Counted from the first letter of the stretch, positions 37,801-48,304 are shown. The stretch: 64,000 nucleotides of DNA from Aphis gossypii (GCF_020184175.1 NC_065532.1:39494287-39558286); one strand, 5' to 3'. Notes: a model not told the origin generated them from the letters alone. Program-made: numbers and translations.

Positions 37801-40800
37801 ATTTTTTTCAGAATGTTTTAAACAGACATGTTTAAATTCATTCATTTCTGATAGTTCTTTTGATTTTTTCTCATTTTTATTAACAACAGGACTTACATTT
37901 TGTAAAAATGCTTGCATAGTAGGACTGGGGACTGGTGCAGGATTTAATTTTTTTTGACACTCGGATATTTGATCAACAAAGCTTTTAAATTTTGTATCTA
38001 AAGTTACAGATGAGCCAGATTTTTTTACTGCTATTCCATTTCCATTACCAGCTAACAAGTATAACTTTTTCAGTTCTAATGAACGTTTAGTAGCGATACC
38101 TTCGGTAGACTGAGTTCGATTAAGTTCATATCCAGGATTAGCAAATGGAATAAAATTTGGTCGATTTTGGGCTCTATTAACTATTTCTGCAATTTTAGGA
38201 TTTTCCGGAACTAAAGGATCAACTTTTGTTTCTTCTACCTTACGTTTTGATTGAATACTTTCGCTTACAATTATATTTGGAATACTGTGCCTTGTTGGAG
38301 TTTTATCATCTCGCTCAAATTCAGAATCTGTTGATATTTCTGTAGCAGAATTACTACCACCAGAACTTGATGAATAAAAATCAGTCGCGACCTAATAAAA
38401 AAAACATTAAGTTTTAAATACTATTAAAAATATAATAATTTTAATACACACCAGATGCATATATTAACATATATTATATATCACACATAAACATTTGTAA
38501 AATATCAATAAAATAGGAATTTTTTATATAATATTATCTTTTGTTAAAATCTAAATACTAATAAATAAAATGTTTTATAATATTTATTATTTTCTGTTAT
38601 AACACTTATGAAGTATCTACTAAAATGATTTAGCTATTATTTTAATTTTTAATATATATATATATATAATATAAATGCATCTGAATATAAATCATCCCAT
38701 AATTATAAAACACAAATTTATGATTATTTGTTAAAAAAAAAACATTAAATAAAACTTTGATTAGATAGTACAATAAATTTAATATTAATTAATTACATAA
38801 AATGCAATTTAGTAAAATAAATAAGACATACAAAACAAGCCTTTCCCTTCACTAAAAAAATTCCAATTTCAAAAGCCAGTTGTATGCGTTAAACACATAA
38901 TAAACGCGATAAAATTATTATATAATTAATATTTTAAACTTATAATTCATTTTCAGTTTAAATCAGTTGTTAATAAAAGGATATAAATATGGACCAATAT
39001 GTGTTATCTCCATTTTACTAAAACATAAATTATTAATCATAATATGTATACGATTAACAGTTGTTATTTTGTATATTTAGTTAAAATAATAGAGTAAATT
39101 GACCAATTATCAAACCTAAATAGGATAGAAAGAAAAGAATATTATTGATCTCTCATAGGTTTTTTATCAATGCTTTAATTTTTAAGCGAATTATGAAATT
39201 TTTTAAATATTAATAAATGGAATACTTATCATTCATTTAAAAATGAAAATTTTATAAAAATTTAATGAGAGAATAAATGTTCTTACCTTTAACTTTGACA
39301 ATACATTAATTCACTCTAATATTTTAACAATACAAAATTGGAACGGCTAATTGCAAATTAATGTGATGTTAAATGTGCATCAGTAAAATGGAAATAATAC
39401 AAATGGATACAACATCTTTTTAAGTTTAGATTTTATTAAATAATAGTTTGTTAGTTTATCTTTTTAATCAATTTTAAATATACAAGAATATCACAACATA
39501 AATATAGATATATTTATACATATAGATTATAGGTATATATGTACCTATATAAATTAGTTAAATTCACAATAATTTTAAAATACAGAAGACATATTATATT
39601 CAAAAAATGAAATTATTGAAACACAACGAAATCACAAGTAACACAAAATTCTAATTATTTTTACCTGAATTGTTTATTCCATATGATAGTTGAGAAAAAG
39701 GCTTATTATGTATATCTGTGAGGATTCTGTACTATGATTTCTAGCTTAAATTTTAATATTTTTTCATACATGTTTATATAATATAGACTGTACATGGATG
39801 AATATTTAAGTATTAATTATTTATTTTACTATATTGAAATTTACATAACAATACATTCTTTTTTTGGTTGTTTATTTTCATACTTTTTAATAGCCTTTTC
39901 AACTGTAGGCGTATATTTTGGATAAGGTTCTGTAGTGACCATATTTAATTTATTTGGCTTACTATAATTTTTATTTTCAATTATTTTTTTAGATAAACTG
40001 GAGTCATCAGTAAAATTATTTAACAAAACATTATCATTGTCTTTAATCAAATCATCATGGATTTTTAAACTAGAACTAACATTATTATTTATTACGCAAC
40101 CCATTGAAGATTCAGAAGTTTCTATTTTATTTAAACAATCATTATCATTTAAAATTATGACATCATTTTCTAATTTTGATTGAGGATTTGCAACATTTTC
40201 CATTTTCTGAATACATTCATTTTTGGATCCATTTTGAAAATGACAGGAATTTAATGATGAAGAAGATGTATTTTTCATAATATTATTAAATGAGACATCA
40301 CATTTTTTTATTTCAGATTTTTGAACATTAATATTAGAACTTTCAAGATTATTATTGAGACTACAACTATCTGTATATTCGAGATTATTAATAAAATTAG
40401 TATTTAACGAATTAAGAGATTCTTCAACATTAAATGTATTTGTATTATCATTGGTTTTAATTGGTTTTAAGGATTCATCAATATTAATAGATTCACTATC
40501 TTTATTTAAAGAATTTTCTATTGATTTGGGAGGCGTAAAAAATATCACCTCTGTATCAGATCCAGTATCTGTAGTGGCAGATGATATATTAGGGATACGT
40601 AAACAAACTTCTTGTTTTCTTATTTCTCGTGCCTTAATTTCTTCTTCACCTTCAGTTGCTGTGTCGCTTTCATCATCTAAAATGTATATAATGTATACAA
40701 CTTTATAAACAAGACAATAATTAATCATAAAGAATATTTAATTAATTTTAAATTCAGAAAAAGTATGTTTAAAGTACAAAACATTTAATAGTATTACCAC

Positions 40801-43800
40801 CACTATCAAATTCTTTGTAGCTGAAACGATCCTGTGATTCATCAGATTCATTTTGTGAACTTAGACCGTCATCTTCAACATTTATGTTACATACATTGTC
40901 ATTATTAATATTTATTGGCAGTAATTTTTTCTCTTGATTATCATCATTTAATTCTAGGTTTTGATTCTCGTCACTATCACTATCACTAAAACCAAATGTT
41001 GTATATGTTAAAACTTAGTTAAAACTTAAAAGTGAATGTACTAACCTAAATTCAGATAATTCATCGGAAGAAAGCATTTCATTAGCTGAAGCACCAAAAT
41101 TACGATCAGTCCATTCATCTTCGTCCATTTCACTAAGGACCAAATCTTCTTCTAAATCTAAATTTTCAAACTCTACTCGTTCAGGAGTTTCACCTCGATC
41201 TAATGATTCCATTGATGCTTTTGTCTGATATAAAATTAATAATACAGATAAGTTATAAATAATAAAATTTATAATATATTAATAACATACTTTATCAGGA
41301 GTTTTTGTTAAAACAATTGGTTTAATTCCTAAATCTGGTTCAGTCTTTTGTTCAAGTTTACGTCTAGATCGCATCTGCTGTGTCCCAGACATTCCAAAGT
41401 GTTGAGAACAGTAAAAACGGTTATCGTATTTACCTTCACGGTCATACATGTAATTACCTAATCTCAGAGTTGTATGACAATATTCACAACGGAAACAACC
41501 ACGGTGAAAAAATCTGCCTTCTGCACTTAACCGTTCCATTAAATAAACACGGTTTTTACAAAAATGACATGTTTCACTTCCACCTTGTGGAATTATTACA
41601 GTATTTTTAGTACCCTAAAATTATTAAATGAAAATACATTTTAATTTTAATTTATTTGTATAAAATCTATTAAAAAATAGACTCAATATATTATCAGATA
41701 TAAAATGTATCAAAAAAAAAAGTCCAGAAAAAGTTAAGAAATAATAATAATAATTTTCATTTCCATTCAAAATTATAGATGCAATTCATTTATTACAACA
41801 AAGAGGTATAAAAAGCGAATTTTAATAATATTTTAATATCCTTGGGTATTATTTAGAATATTTTTTTATAAAACTGTATAATAACAAAAGTTATATGATG
41901 TTTAGATTTTTGCAATAATATTTTCTTAATGAATATTATTTTTTGATTTTTAAAAATTTCATTAAAATATAAAATACTAGATTAAAAAAGATTTACTCAC
42001 AGATCTTTGAAGTAGAGGTTGTTCAGGCTGTTTATTTATGGTAGCTAAATGTGCAGCCATTGCTGAAACTTTATTAGCACCACGTAAACCTTGATCTAAA
42101 ATATTTCCATCTTTAATTTTTCTATTTAGTTTATTTAAATTATCATCAATTTCAAAGAATTTTTTGTCATTGTTGATATTATCTTGATATCCTTTTACAT
42201 GAAGTTTTTTCTTAATTGCGCTAACCTAATACATTTAATTTATTATTTAGAAAATCATATTCAATAATTATTGATTTAAATCTTTAAATAAAAAAAAAAA
42301 AACATTATATTATAAATAATAATACTTTATCATCAAATTGAGGGCGACTCCATTTAGGGACTTTTTCAGTACCATTTTTAATGTGTTTAGCATTTACTTT
42401 ACTTTCTTCGATCTTCCGTTCTATTTCTTTTACATTCCAATCACTTTTATCAATTTTTCCTACAAAAAATAATAGGTATAATACATAGATGAATACTAAA
42501 ATGTAAACTGCATAATTATATGTAAAATAATTAATAAACTATAAAATTATGTTATAATTATACCAATAGCCCTCATGAGGTCTTTAGGTTTTTTATCAGG
42601 TGCTGGGCCACCTTTAAGTTTTGCTTCAATTTCTTTGGCTCGTACTGAAATATCTTCTTCCATTTTATATCGTGGAGAAGAGCAACCATCTTGTACACGA
42701 CTGTCTCGTGGCTTAAATAATAAAATTAAAAATTAAAAAGAAAACACAACTATAAATAAAGTACATTATTAAAATTATATGTTGGTATTATACAAACACA
42801 CCTTTTTCCATCACACATGCTATATTGTTATTTTCAAATATAACAATATAACAGTATTAAAATAAGTCACAAATACTTAAAATATGAATAGATAATTATT
42901 GACAATTTAATAGTAAGCATATCACAATTCACAAGTATAAGATGATTTTAAAGTAATTTTTTTTGTTTTTAGTCTCAATTCAATTTTTATATTTTATTTC
43001 CTAAATTTCTTAATATAGTTTAATAACAGTTTGACACACATAATCATTAATGCACAAAACATATCACTTATTAATTATAACTTATTAATTCATTTAAAAT
43101 ATTATTAATTAACTTAATTGGTTTCAAATTGTATAAAAAACACGTACAAATTAGTTCAAAATGATTTAATACATTAGCAATTGTCTATAGAATTTTAAAA
43201 AAGGAGAACAATTGCTGTTGTAACCAATTCTTTAATAAATAAAATAATAATTATAGGGGATGAATGAAACTGATAATTGATATTATAAAATGTTTAAATA
43301 CATATCATATAACTAAATTATTAGTAATTATTATTAGAATAAACACTTCAATAATTTAAAGTAACCATACGATTTTGTTGAAAAATATGGATAAGTTAAT
43401 AAAAATATTCACACATCAACACAACAATCACAGTTTTTAACACATTCTCCTTACACTTGGAAATAATTTTTTCTCCAACTCTCTAGCTCGTTCTTTAAAC
43501 TGTTCATGGTTATTTTCTAAAAACTCATCTTCTTCGGGTTCTCTTATATAAATTTGCTGCATCCGTAAATGTAGTCTTTTTTTTATTTGTGCCTTATTAT
43601 TAGTAAAAATATTAATATTTTTTTGTATTAATACAGTCAATACTTAAATACATTTTATATAATATAGACATTTTTTTAAAGATTATATTATCAAATACAA
43701 TAAACCACAATTAACTTACCAATGATCCATTATTTATGTTGGTACGCCGCTTTCTATTACGTCTTTGTATAGAAGAAGTACTTTTATCAATAGTAGAAAT

Positions 43801-46800
43801 ATTATTAACACCTGAACGTTTTCGTGACTGCGAAATAGGTTTTACTAATGTAGAAGGTTTTGAATACGGGGCAAGCATATTATTTCTAGCAACATGGATT
43901 CTAAAACGACTTTCTGCTGGTGTAGGTCCATGATCACTGTCTTCCTAAAAATGTTTTTAAAATAATATTGAATTATTCTAATTGATTTATACAAAATAAA
44001 TTGTAAATACCAATTTTGGATGATTTATATGTGGAATTTCTCGTCTGAACGTATCATACACTTGTGACAAATAAGATAACATGGTTAGAATATCAGGTAT
44101 ATCACACTGTTCCATTTCAATACCAGACATTATCTAAAAAATAAAAATCTTAGTATAACATTCAATATTAAAAATAATATAAAATAAACTTACAGGCGGA
44201 ATTCCAAATTCATGTTCTAAAATATCAAAAGCTAATTGATTATTTTTTGCCACATCAGAGGATGAAAGAGTAAAGAAATCCACCAAGTCTGGGCGGTACC
44301 TATGTATAATTGCACATAATGCTAAGCCATTTTTAAATGATTTCGCAAAATCTTCAACAGATATTGAATCGTAAGGTTCAACTTGAGTTTTTAACCAATG
44401 ATGTAATGTTTCTTGATTTACTTGACTTTCTAAAAAAAATAAACTGTATAAATTAATAACTACTCATATATTTTTAATAACTATTGTTTATTATTGATAT
44501 GTAAATAAAAATAACAAAAAACACACTGTTAGAGAACACAGTACTACACACGAATAAGTTTTGTGTATTTTATATTATTCACCCTTTATTGCAGGATCAA
44601 GTGCAGCCAAACGGACTGTTTTAAAATATTTAAATAAAAATATTTTTAATAAGAAAAATAATAGTAAACATAAAACAAAAAACAAATTATAAAGATAGTT
44701 TACCTTTTTTTCGACGTTTTTTTGGAACATCTTGAACTGGAGTAATTGTTTGACGAGGAGCTTTGAGAAGTTTTTCCACAACAGTCTTGTCATCACAATC
44801 AAATAAATGTACAACTTGCATAGGTAAAACAGCACGTGTATTAAGATTTGGATATCTTGTATGAGGATCAACAGTATAGCCAGCTATATTTTTTTGTAAA
44901 TTTTCAGGTGTTGTTTGACCAAGAATATGATAGATTGATTCTCGTTCAGCTAATACTTCTAATGGATTAGAATCTGGAGAGCCCCAATGCCTAATAGCCC
45001 AACAGGTATCCATTGAACTCAAAAAACCACGAGCGCAACCAGAACCAGTTGGCCAAAATGGCTAAAAATATAATTATTAATAATAATGCAGTTAATAATT
45101 TTTGATAAAAAAATATATGTACCTCTAATAAGCTATCTCCAACTAATGTAGTTAAAAGCTTATGGCCATTTCTTTGGATCACATGGCTAGCATTTTCAGC
45201 AGCATACATTGAAGTAAAATCAAACATAGCTACATCTGGTTGACCATAATGATTAACAGCAAATTCAAGTTGAGGCAATGAGTAATTAGTTGAAAAATTT
45301 GCAGCTTCTTTAGCATATTCTGTTAATGCTTCCTTATTAATATTTTCTAGAGCTAACAATTTAGCAACATCAGCATAATCCTATAAGTAAAATGCACATA
45401 GTTGAGGAGAACATTAAAATATTACTATTTATTTATTACTAGAGGTCAACATTTTATGATTTTTTTTATTATATTATTAATTCATTATTTTTTCTTTATT
45501 ATTTTCTCTTGTATTAAGTATGTTTCTTAAGATAAACAAAGTACACATTCAATTGAAGAGTAAAAATTGTTGGTACCAAAAAAAAAATTTATATTTTAAA
45601 AGAAAAAAATATTTAGTTTGCAGCAGAAATTTTTTGAATATATCACATTTTATTCATATAGAAAATATAAGATACAACATATCAAAATATCAATTAATAA
45701 AAAATACTTAATTTCAATTTAATACTCGTAGAGTATTACTCGATAATGACAAACACGGGTTTACAATCTTTAATAATTACACTAATATTAATTTAAAAAA
45801 ATTTCAAATTTTAATAAAAAATAAAATATTAATTCATAATATACTATTTTACATAGATACTGGAAATTATTACAAAAATGCATTTTTGTCATACAATGTT
45901 ATAGATTGTTAAAATTCTTATAATTTATAAAACTTTGACATAAGCACCAAATTAAAAAAAACCATAAAAAAAGTTAAAGACTGCCCAAGATAATTATAGA
46001 TAATAAGATTAGATAAAAATAGTATTGATAAAAAAATTCTAATGGGTTCAAACATGCACTATAGATAGCTATTACTTAATAAATATATCTAATGTATTAA
46101 TGTATTAAAAAAATATATTGACTTTTATAATAGCATAAAAATATCATATATTTTAAGAAAATAATATTTGACCTCTAGTTATTAAGTATTTTCAATCATA
46201 TACAGATTTTTTCATACATTTAATATAACACCTTTATCGATCAAACTATGTTTTTTGGCAGTCATAACAAAATAATGAGTTTCATCTTTATAATAAACAA
46301 TATTTTCTAAATCAATTCCTGTTTCCCGGTAAAGATCTTTAAAAAACTTTTGATTAAATATGAAAGCCACTCCAGATATTTCTTCTACCCTTGCTTCAGC
46401 TTCAGTGTGTTTGTTTATAAAGTTAGCAGTAATAGCAATAGCTAACCTACCACGAAATTCTTTTCTTTTAAAACCTAAATAATTAATATAAAATTTAATA
46501 ATAACACATAAATATAATAAAAGAAATTTTGTTCATAAATTACAGTTTATTTTATCAAATACATACCTTCCAATGTATTCCGTTTACCATCAGCACCAAT
46601 AAGAACATCAAATTCATATTGAGAAACAGGATGATCTGATGGACTAAAGATAGCTCTCCATCCAATTTCTATTGTTTAGTAATAAAAAACAATATAAATA
46701 TCAAACATTTTTCAAAAAAAATTATACGGATATAAAATAATAAATTATGAAGTATGAGTTTAATAAAGTAAGGGCTGAGATCTATTGTGACTTATGGTTA

Positions 46801-47822
46801 CAAAAACATTATTTAAATGAAATCCAACACTGGTTTGAATATTGATATTGTTACAAACATACATATTATATAATATGGTATATTATGCATGTATACTGTG
46901 TATAACATAAAATTGAAATTAGAATACTTTATTAATTAAATTAAAACATACTTTCATCATTATTGGGTGGCGGAGAAAGGGAATCAAAACTAACACCTTC
47001 GTGAATTTCAACACCTAGGATTAATGAAACTTTAAGCAAAATGCATTGAAGCTGTCTAATACCTATAAAAATAATTGTGATTAATAGAAAGCAAATTTAA
47101 TAATAAGAACCAATATTAATATGTAATCTTACTTATATGATCAATAGCACCAGCACAAAATTTACCAAAAAACTTTTTTGCACCGAGTAATTTTAAGTCT
47201 TGAATAACAAAGGGCCAAAGATGAAGTACATTATTTCTTGAAAGACGATCTCTCTTTTCTACTACAACTACTTTAGCACCTAAAAGCTGAGCTTCAATAG
47301 CAGCACGTAATCCGCAAGGCCCAGAACCAATAATTAAAACCTAAAAAATTTATTACTTAGACACTTAGTTTAAAAAAAATAAATAATAATATTATTTAAA
47401 TTTACCCTAGTATTCATACAAGTTTTTCCACGATTATAACACTTGTGACTTGCTTTTTTATCAAATTTATTCCATAAAGCTTTTGCTTTCCATGAACATA
47501 GCATAGCCTAAAAAAAATTAGTAACAATTTTTAATAAACGCTATACATACAATGAATGTAATTGTAATATACCTTCCTACACATTTAAGTAAATAATAAT
47601 AAATTAAATAAATTAAATTCTTAAATTGCACAAATAAAAACTTACCTTAAGTTTTGGATAAAATTGAGGAAAATTAGTAGGCTTGATGCATAATATTTCA
47701 CATAGATGTCGAAAATGACCAAGAATAGTCTTCATTGTAGAAGCCGTGCAAAAACGATCAAAAACTTCTGATGCTAATGCAGCATCAGCCGATGGAAGAG
47801 TTTTACGATAGTGTGATGCCAT
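31674..47822 (-). CDS. Mical: Mical, F-actin monooxygenase (whole gene, long isoform, 27 exons)
   Basis: Joined exons give 6894 nt, 2297 residues. Order: FAD monooxygenase (about 90-520) with GSGPCG at 98-103, the VLIGADG motif and the FWPTGSGCARGF segment; calponin-homology domain (about 537-640); basic linker with RRNRKRR; LIM domain with all eight zinc ligands (C961, C964, H982, C985, C988, C991, C1014, H1017); a long acidic, Ser/Asn-rich disordered region; a bMERB-like coiled coil (about 2181-2285). MICAL enzymes use NADPH and O2 to oxidise actin methionines and disassemble filaments downstream of semaphorin-plexin; the bMERB domain binds Rab8-family GTPases and restrains the enzyme. All junctions keep frame with GT-AG sites. 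A second 3' end in exon 20 predicts a shorter CaaX-ending isoform. The long isoform's last exon lacks the expected third bMERB helix. The start is ATG 47822, preceded by an acceptor at 47832-47833. Confidence 0.93.
32285..32391 (-). CDS. Mical: Mical exon 26: bMERB first helix
   Basis: 107 nt, phase 2 in, phase 1 out. Encodes RIAQEVQRKLEELDVKLKTL and EAEGVEVEKKLRGE, the strongly conserved first bMERB helix ending in the V-x-x-E-x-x-L-R-G-E motif. Confidence 0.9.
32455..32578 (-). CDS. Mical: Mical exon 25: lead into bMERB
   Basis: 124 nt, phase 1 in, phase 2 out. Acidic/Lys-rich linker then SKSEIKIARQSQRKR, the beginning of the bMERB helix. Confidence 0.85.
32646..32796 (-). CDS. Mical: Mical exon 24: linker with Pro-rich motif
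   Basis: 151 nt, phase 0 in, phase 1 out. Contains SEIRRRLIDSLAPPIPPLP, a Pro-rich stretch that could bind an SH3 domain (inference). Confidence 0.82.
33165..33361. mobile_element. hAT-type MITE, 197 bp
   Basis: Terminal inverted repeats CAGGGGTGGCCAAAC and CAGAGGTGGCCAAAC (reverse complement of the right end), 14 of 15 identical. Flanking octamers TCTTATAT (33157-33164) and TCTTGTAT (33362-33369) match 7 of 8. Inserted in a Mical intron. Confidence 0.85.
34001..34036 (-). CDS. Mical: Mical exon 23: 12-codon micro-exon
   Basis: 36 nt encoding SADNVSTFIGDN, phase 0 in and out, between a good acceptor (aaatttcag) and donor (aat|gtatgt). Because both ends are phase 0 it can be skipped without loss of frame, so it is likely a cassette exon. 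Supported only by splice sites and frame. Confidence 0.6.
34631..35039. mobile_element. Long-TIR fold-back element, copy A (409 bp)
   Basis: Arms of about 170 bp are imperfect reverse complements; ends AAGATGTTGTAC and GAGGATGTTGTAC. Conserved inner words include attcactctaatatcaaaac and ttttaccttt. A short direct repeat ATAAG flanks it (34626-34630, 35040-35044). Related to copies at 38979 and 51105. In a Mical intron. Confidence 0.8.
35686..35886 (-). CDS. Mical: Mical exon 22: basic Ser/Pro-rich linker
   Basis: 67 codons, phase 0 in and out. Contains RPERKRSITQTVMAAIFQKK and several Ser-Pro sites (KTPSPNKIRSPSS), suggesting phosphorylation. Donor cag|gtaatg. Confidence 0.85.
35974..38391 (-). 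CDS. Mical: Mical exon 21: 806-codon disordered region exon
   Basis: 2418 nt, phase 0 in and out; by far the longest exon. Acidic, Ser/Asn/Asp-rich, low predicted order, with a basic patch (HQRPKSKRKPRNSPKKRP) and near its end a short coiled coil (EDKIRQLREKLERRRAV). Starts VATDFYSSSSGGS after acceptor ttattag and ends DLDSAL before gtaagc. It carries no enzyme motif; a scaffold or regulatory role is inferred. It is used only when exon 20 is spliced at its internal donor. Confidence 0.9.
38979..39417. mobile_element. Long-TIR fold-back element, copy B
   Basis: Diverged member of the family of 34631-35039: right end in reverse complement begins AAGATGTTGTATCC, inner words cttacctttaac and aattcactctaatatt are shared, and the two halves are mutual imperfect reverse complements. 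Lies between Mical exon 21 and the exon 20 stop. Confidence 0.65.
39820..39825 (-). terminator. Polyadenylation signal of the CaaX isoform
   Basis: AATAAA on the minus strand 15 nt after the exon 20 stop codon, supporting (in AT-rich DNA only weakly) a genuine transcript end. Confidence 0.45.
39841..40676 (-). CDS. Mical: Mical exon 20, extended form: alternative terminal exon ending in a CaaX box
   Basis: Phase 1 in, 278 codons then TAA at 39841-39843. The first 43 codons (EIKAREIRKQEVCLRIPNIS, GSDTE) are shared with the long isoform. After the bypassed donor, 235 further codons stay open, Asn/Ser/Asp-rich, and finish KKYENKQPKKECIVM. The last four residues fit the farnesyltransferase consensus C-aliphatic-aliphatic-Met, as in Ras proteins, with Lys residues upstream. 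A 708-nt open run in DNA this AT-rich, in frame with real Mical coding sequence, is unlikely by chance. Predicted product: FAD, CH and LIM domains, no bMERB, about 1453 residues, possibly prenylated and membrane-bound. Prenylation is inference. Confidence 0.8.
40549..40676 (-). CDS. Mical: Mical exon 20, short form (internal donor)
   Basis: 128 nt, phase 1 in, phase 0 out through gag|gtgata, which joins GSDTE to VATDF of exon 21 in frame. This is the only link found that brings exon 19 to exon 21 in frame, so the long isoform depends on it. Confidence 0.82.
40798..40985 (-). CDS. Mical: Mical exon 19: acidic linker
   Basis: 188 nt, phase 2 in, phase 1 out. Begins SDSDSDENQ and ends FSYKEFDSG; acidic, probably disordered. 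Confidence 0.87.
41046..41224 (-). CDS. Mical: Mical exon 18: acidic segment after LIM
   Basis: 179 nt, phase 0 in, phase 2 out. Acidic (NLDLEEDLVLSEMDEDEWTD), followed by NEMLSSDELSEF. Donor ttag|gttagt. Confidence 0.88.
41291..41614 (-). CDS. Mical: Mical exon 17: LIM domain
   Basis: 108 codons, phase 0 in and out. Complete LIM pattern C-x2-C-x17-H-x2-C-x2-C-x2-C-x22-C-x2-H (CHFC ... HRGCFRCEYC ... CSQH), then the basic stretch MRSRRKLEQK. Confidence 0.95.
42001..42225 (-). CDS. Mical: Mical exon 16: CH-LIM linker
   Basis: 75 codons, phase 0 in and out. Carries GLRGANKVSAMAAHLA, a segment that looks conserved and ends shortly before the LIM domain. Confidence 0.9.
42326..42459 (-). CDS. 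Mical: Mical exon 15: charged helical linker
   Basis: 134 nt, phase 1 in, phase 0 out. Encodes GKIDKSDWNVKEIERKIEE and KVPKWSRPQFDDK; predicted helix. Confidence 0.9.
42564..42711 (-). CDS. Mical: Mical exon 14: linker with RAKEIEAKL repeat
   Basis: 148 nt, phase 0 in, phase 1 out. RAKEIEAKLKGGPAPDKKPK resembles RARELEKKL in exon 13, suggesting an internal repeat of a short helix. Confidence 0.9.
43455..43592 (-). CDS. Mical: Mical exon 13: charged helix after CH domain
   Basis: 46 codons, phase 0 in and out, ending ERARELEKKLFPS before gtaagg. If the intron is retained, translation adds only VRRMC and stops, giving a short FAD-CH protein. The spliced form is favoured because exon 14 continues in frame. 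Confidence 0.82.
43720..43944 (-). CDS. Mical: Mical exon 12: basic linker with NLS-like cluster
   Basis: 75 codons, phase 0 in and out. Begins EDSDHGPTPAESRFRIHVAR and ends with a strongly basic RRNRKRRTN, which could act as a nuclear localisation signal (inference). Confidence 0.9.
44011..44133 (-). CDS. Mical: Mical exon 11: end of CH domain
   Basis: 41 codons, phase 0 in and out. CDIPDILTMLSYLSQVYDTF completes the CH fold. Confidence 0.92.
44194..44429 (-). CDS. Mical: Mical exon 10: calponin-homology domain
   Basis: 236 nt, phase 1 in, phase 0 out. Typical CH signatures: HHWLKTQV, FKNGLALCAIIHRYRPDLVD and NNQLAFDILEHEFGIPP. Confidence 0.95.
44583..44615 (-). CDS. Mical: Mical exon 9: 33-nt linker exon
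   Basis: Eleven codons (VRLAALDPAIK) with phase 1 in and out, between acceptor ttaaaacag and donor aagg|gtgaat. Could be skipped without changing frame. Confidence 0.65.
44704..45061 (-). CDS. Mical: Mical exon 8: end of monooxygenase domain
   Basis: 358 nt, phase 0 in, phase 1 out. Starts PFWPTGSGCARGFLSSMD, the conserved FAD-contacting segment of MICAL enzymes, and ends in a basic PKKRRKK. Confidence 0.95.
45123..45380 (-). CDS. Mical: Mical exon 7: monooxygenase domain
   Basis: 86 codons, phase 0 in and out. Encodes MFDFTSMYAAENAS and ends TTLVGDSLLE, directly continuing to PFWPTGSG in exon 8. Confidence 0.95.
46218..46474 (-). CDS. Mical: Mical exon 6: monooxygenase domain
   Basis: 257 nt, phase 1 in, phase 0 out. 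RKEFRGRLAIAITANFIN and GVAFIFNQKFFKDL are typical of MICAL FAD domains. Confidence 0.95.
46567..46668 (-). CDS. Mical: Mical exon 5: DG motif of the FAD domain
   Basis: 102 nt, phase 1 in and out. Encodes QYEFDVLIGADGKRNTLE, containing the Gly-Ala-Asp-Gly motif of aromatic-hydroxylase-like flavoproteins. Confidence 0.95.
46952..47062 (-). CDS. Mical: Mical exon 4: FAD domain
   Basis: 111 nt, phase 1 in and out. Encodes IRQLQCILLKVSLILGVEIH. Confidence 0.94.
47133..47340 (-). CDS. Mical: Mical exon 3: FAD-binding GxGxxG
   Basis: 208 nt, phase 0 in, phase 1 out. VLIIGSGPCGLRAAIEAQLL is the Rossmann dinucleotide-binding fold, followed by KVVVVEKRDRLSRNNVLHLW. Confidence 0.96.
47406..47507 (-). 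CDS. Mical: Mical exon 2
   Basis: 34 codons, phase 0 in and out: AMLCSWKAKALWNKFDKKAS, ending just before the FAD-binding strand. Confidence 0.92.
47646..47822 (-). CDS. Mical: Mical exon 1: start of protein
   Basis: 59 codons from ATG 47822 to donor aag|gtaagt. Begins MASHYRKTLPSADAALASEV; no signal peptide, as expected of a cytosolic enzyme. An acceptor (ttatttag) ends at 47832, so the 5' leader is spliced and the promoter lies upstream. Confidence 0.92.
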
Positions 47823-47991
47823 TATTAAGTTCTAAATAAAACAGAACAATTAAATAGCAACTCAATTAACTAATCTGTTTTTATAAAGAAAAAAAATTAA
47901 TTTTAAGCCTATTATTAGCTTTATTTAAAGCTTAATTGTTTTATCATTTAATAATAATTATTAGTTCACAGAAAAAAATACCAATTTAAAG

Positions 47992-48304
47992 CAGGGCCCA
48001 AAATTAGGGTATTTTGCTACTGCACACCGATAATTTCATACTCCAAAATATTTTTAAATAATAAACATAGACTTAGTAGTCATATGCAACATATAACTTC
48101 GTAACATAATTATTGTTTTTGGTATTTATTAATAATTAGTTATAATAAATATAATCTAAGACAATCTTCTATAAAAATCCTTGATAGTTGATACATATAT
48201 ATTATAACTAAACATTTTTAAATTAAAAATAAAATAATTTCAATTAAAGTACAAAAAGTAATGCACACTTTTAAATTTGCTACTGCACACAATTTTGGGC
48301 CCTA
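47992..48304. mobile_element. MITE, 313 bp, with direct-repeat flanks
   Basis: Ends CAGGGCCCAAAATT and, in reverse complement, TAGGGCCCAAAATT; the motif ttgctactgcacac is also mirrored near both ends. AATTTAAAG flanks both sides (47983-47991, 48305-48313), 8-9 bp as for hAT elements. In the 5' region of Mical. Confidence 0.78.

Noticed and set aside
40355..40708. 117-codon plus-strand frame opposite Mical exon 20
   Set aside because: Antisense shadow; the minus-strand frame is continuous with real Mical exons.
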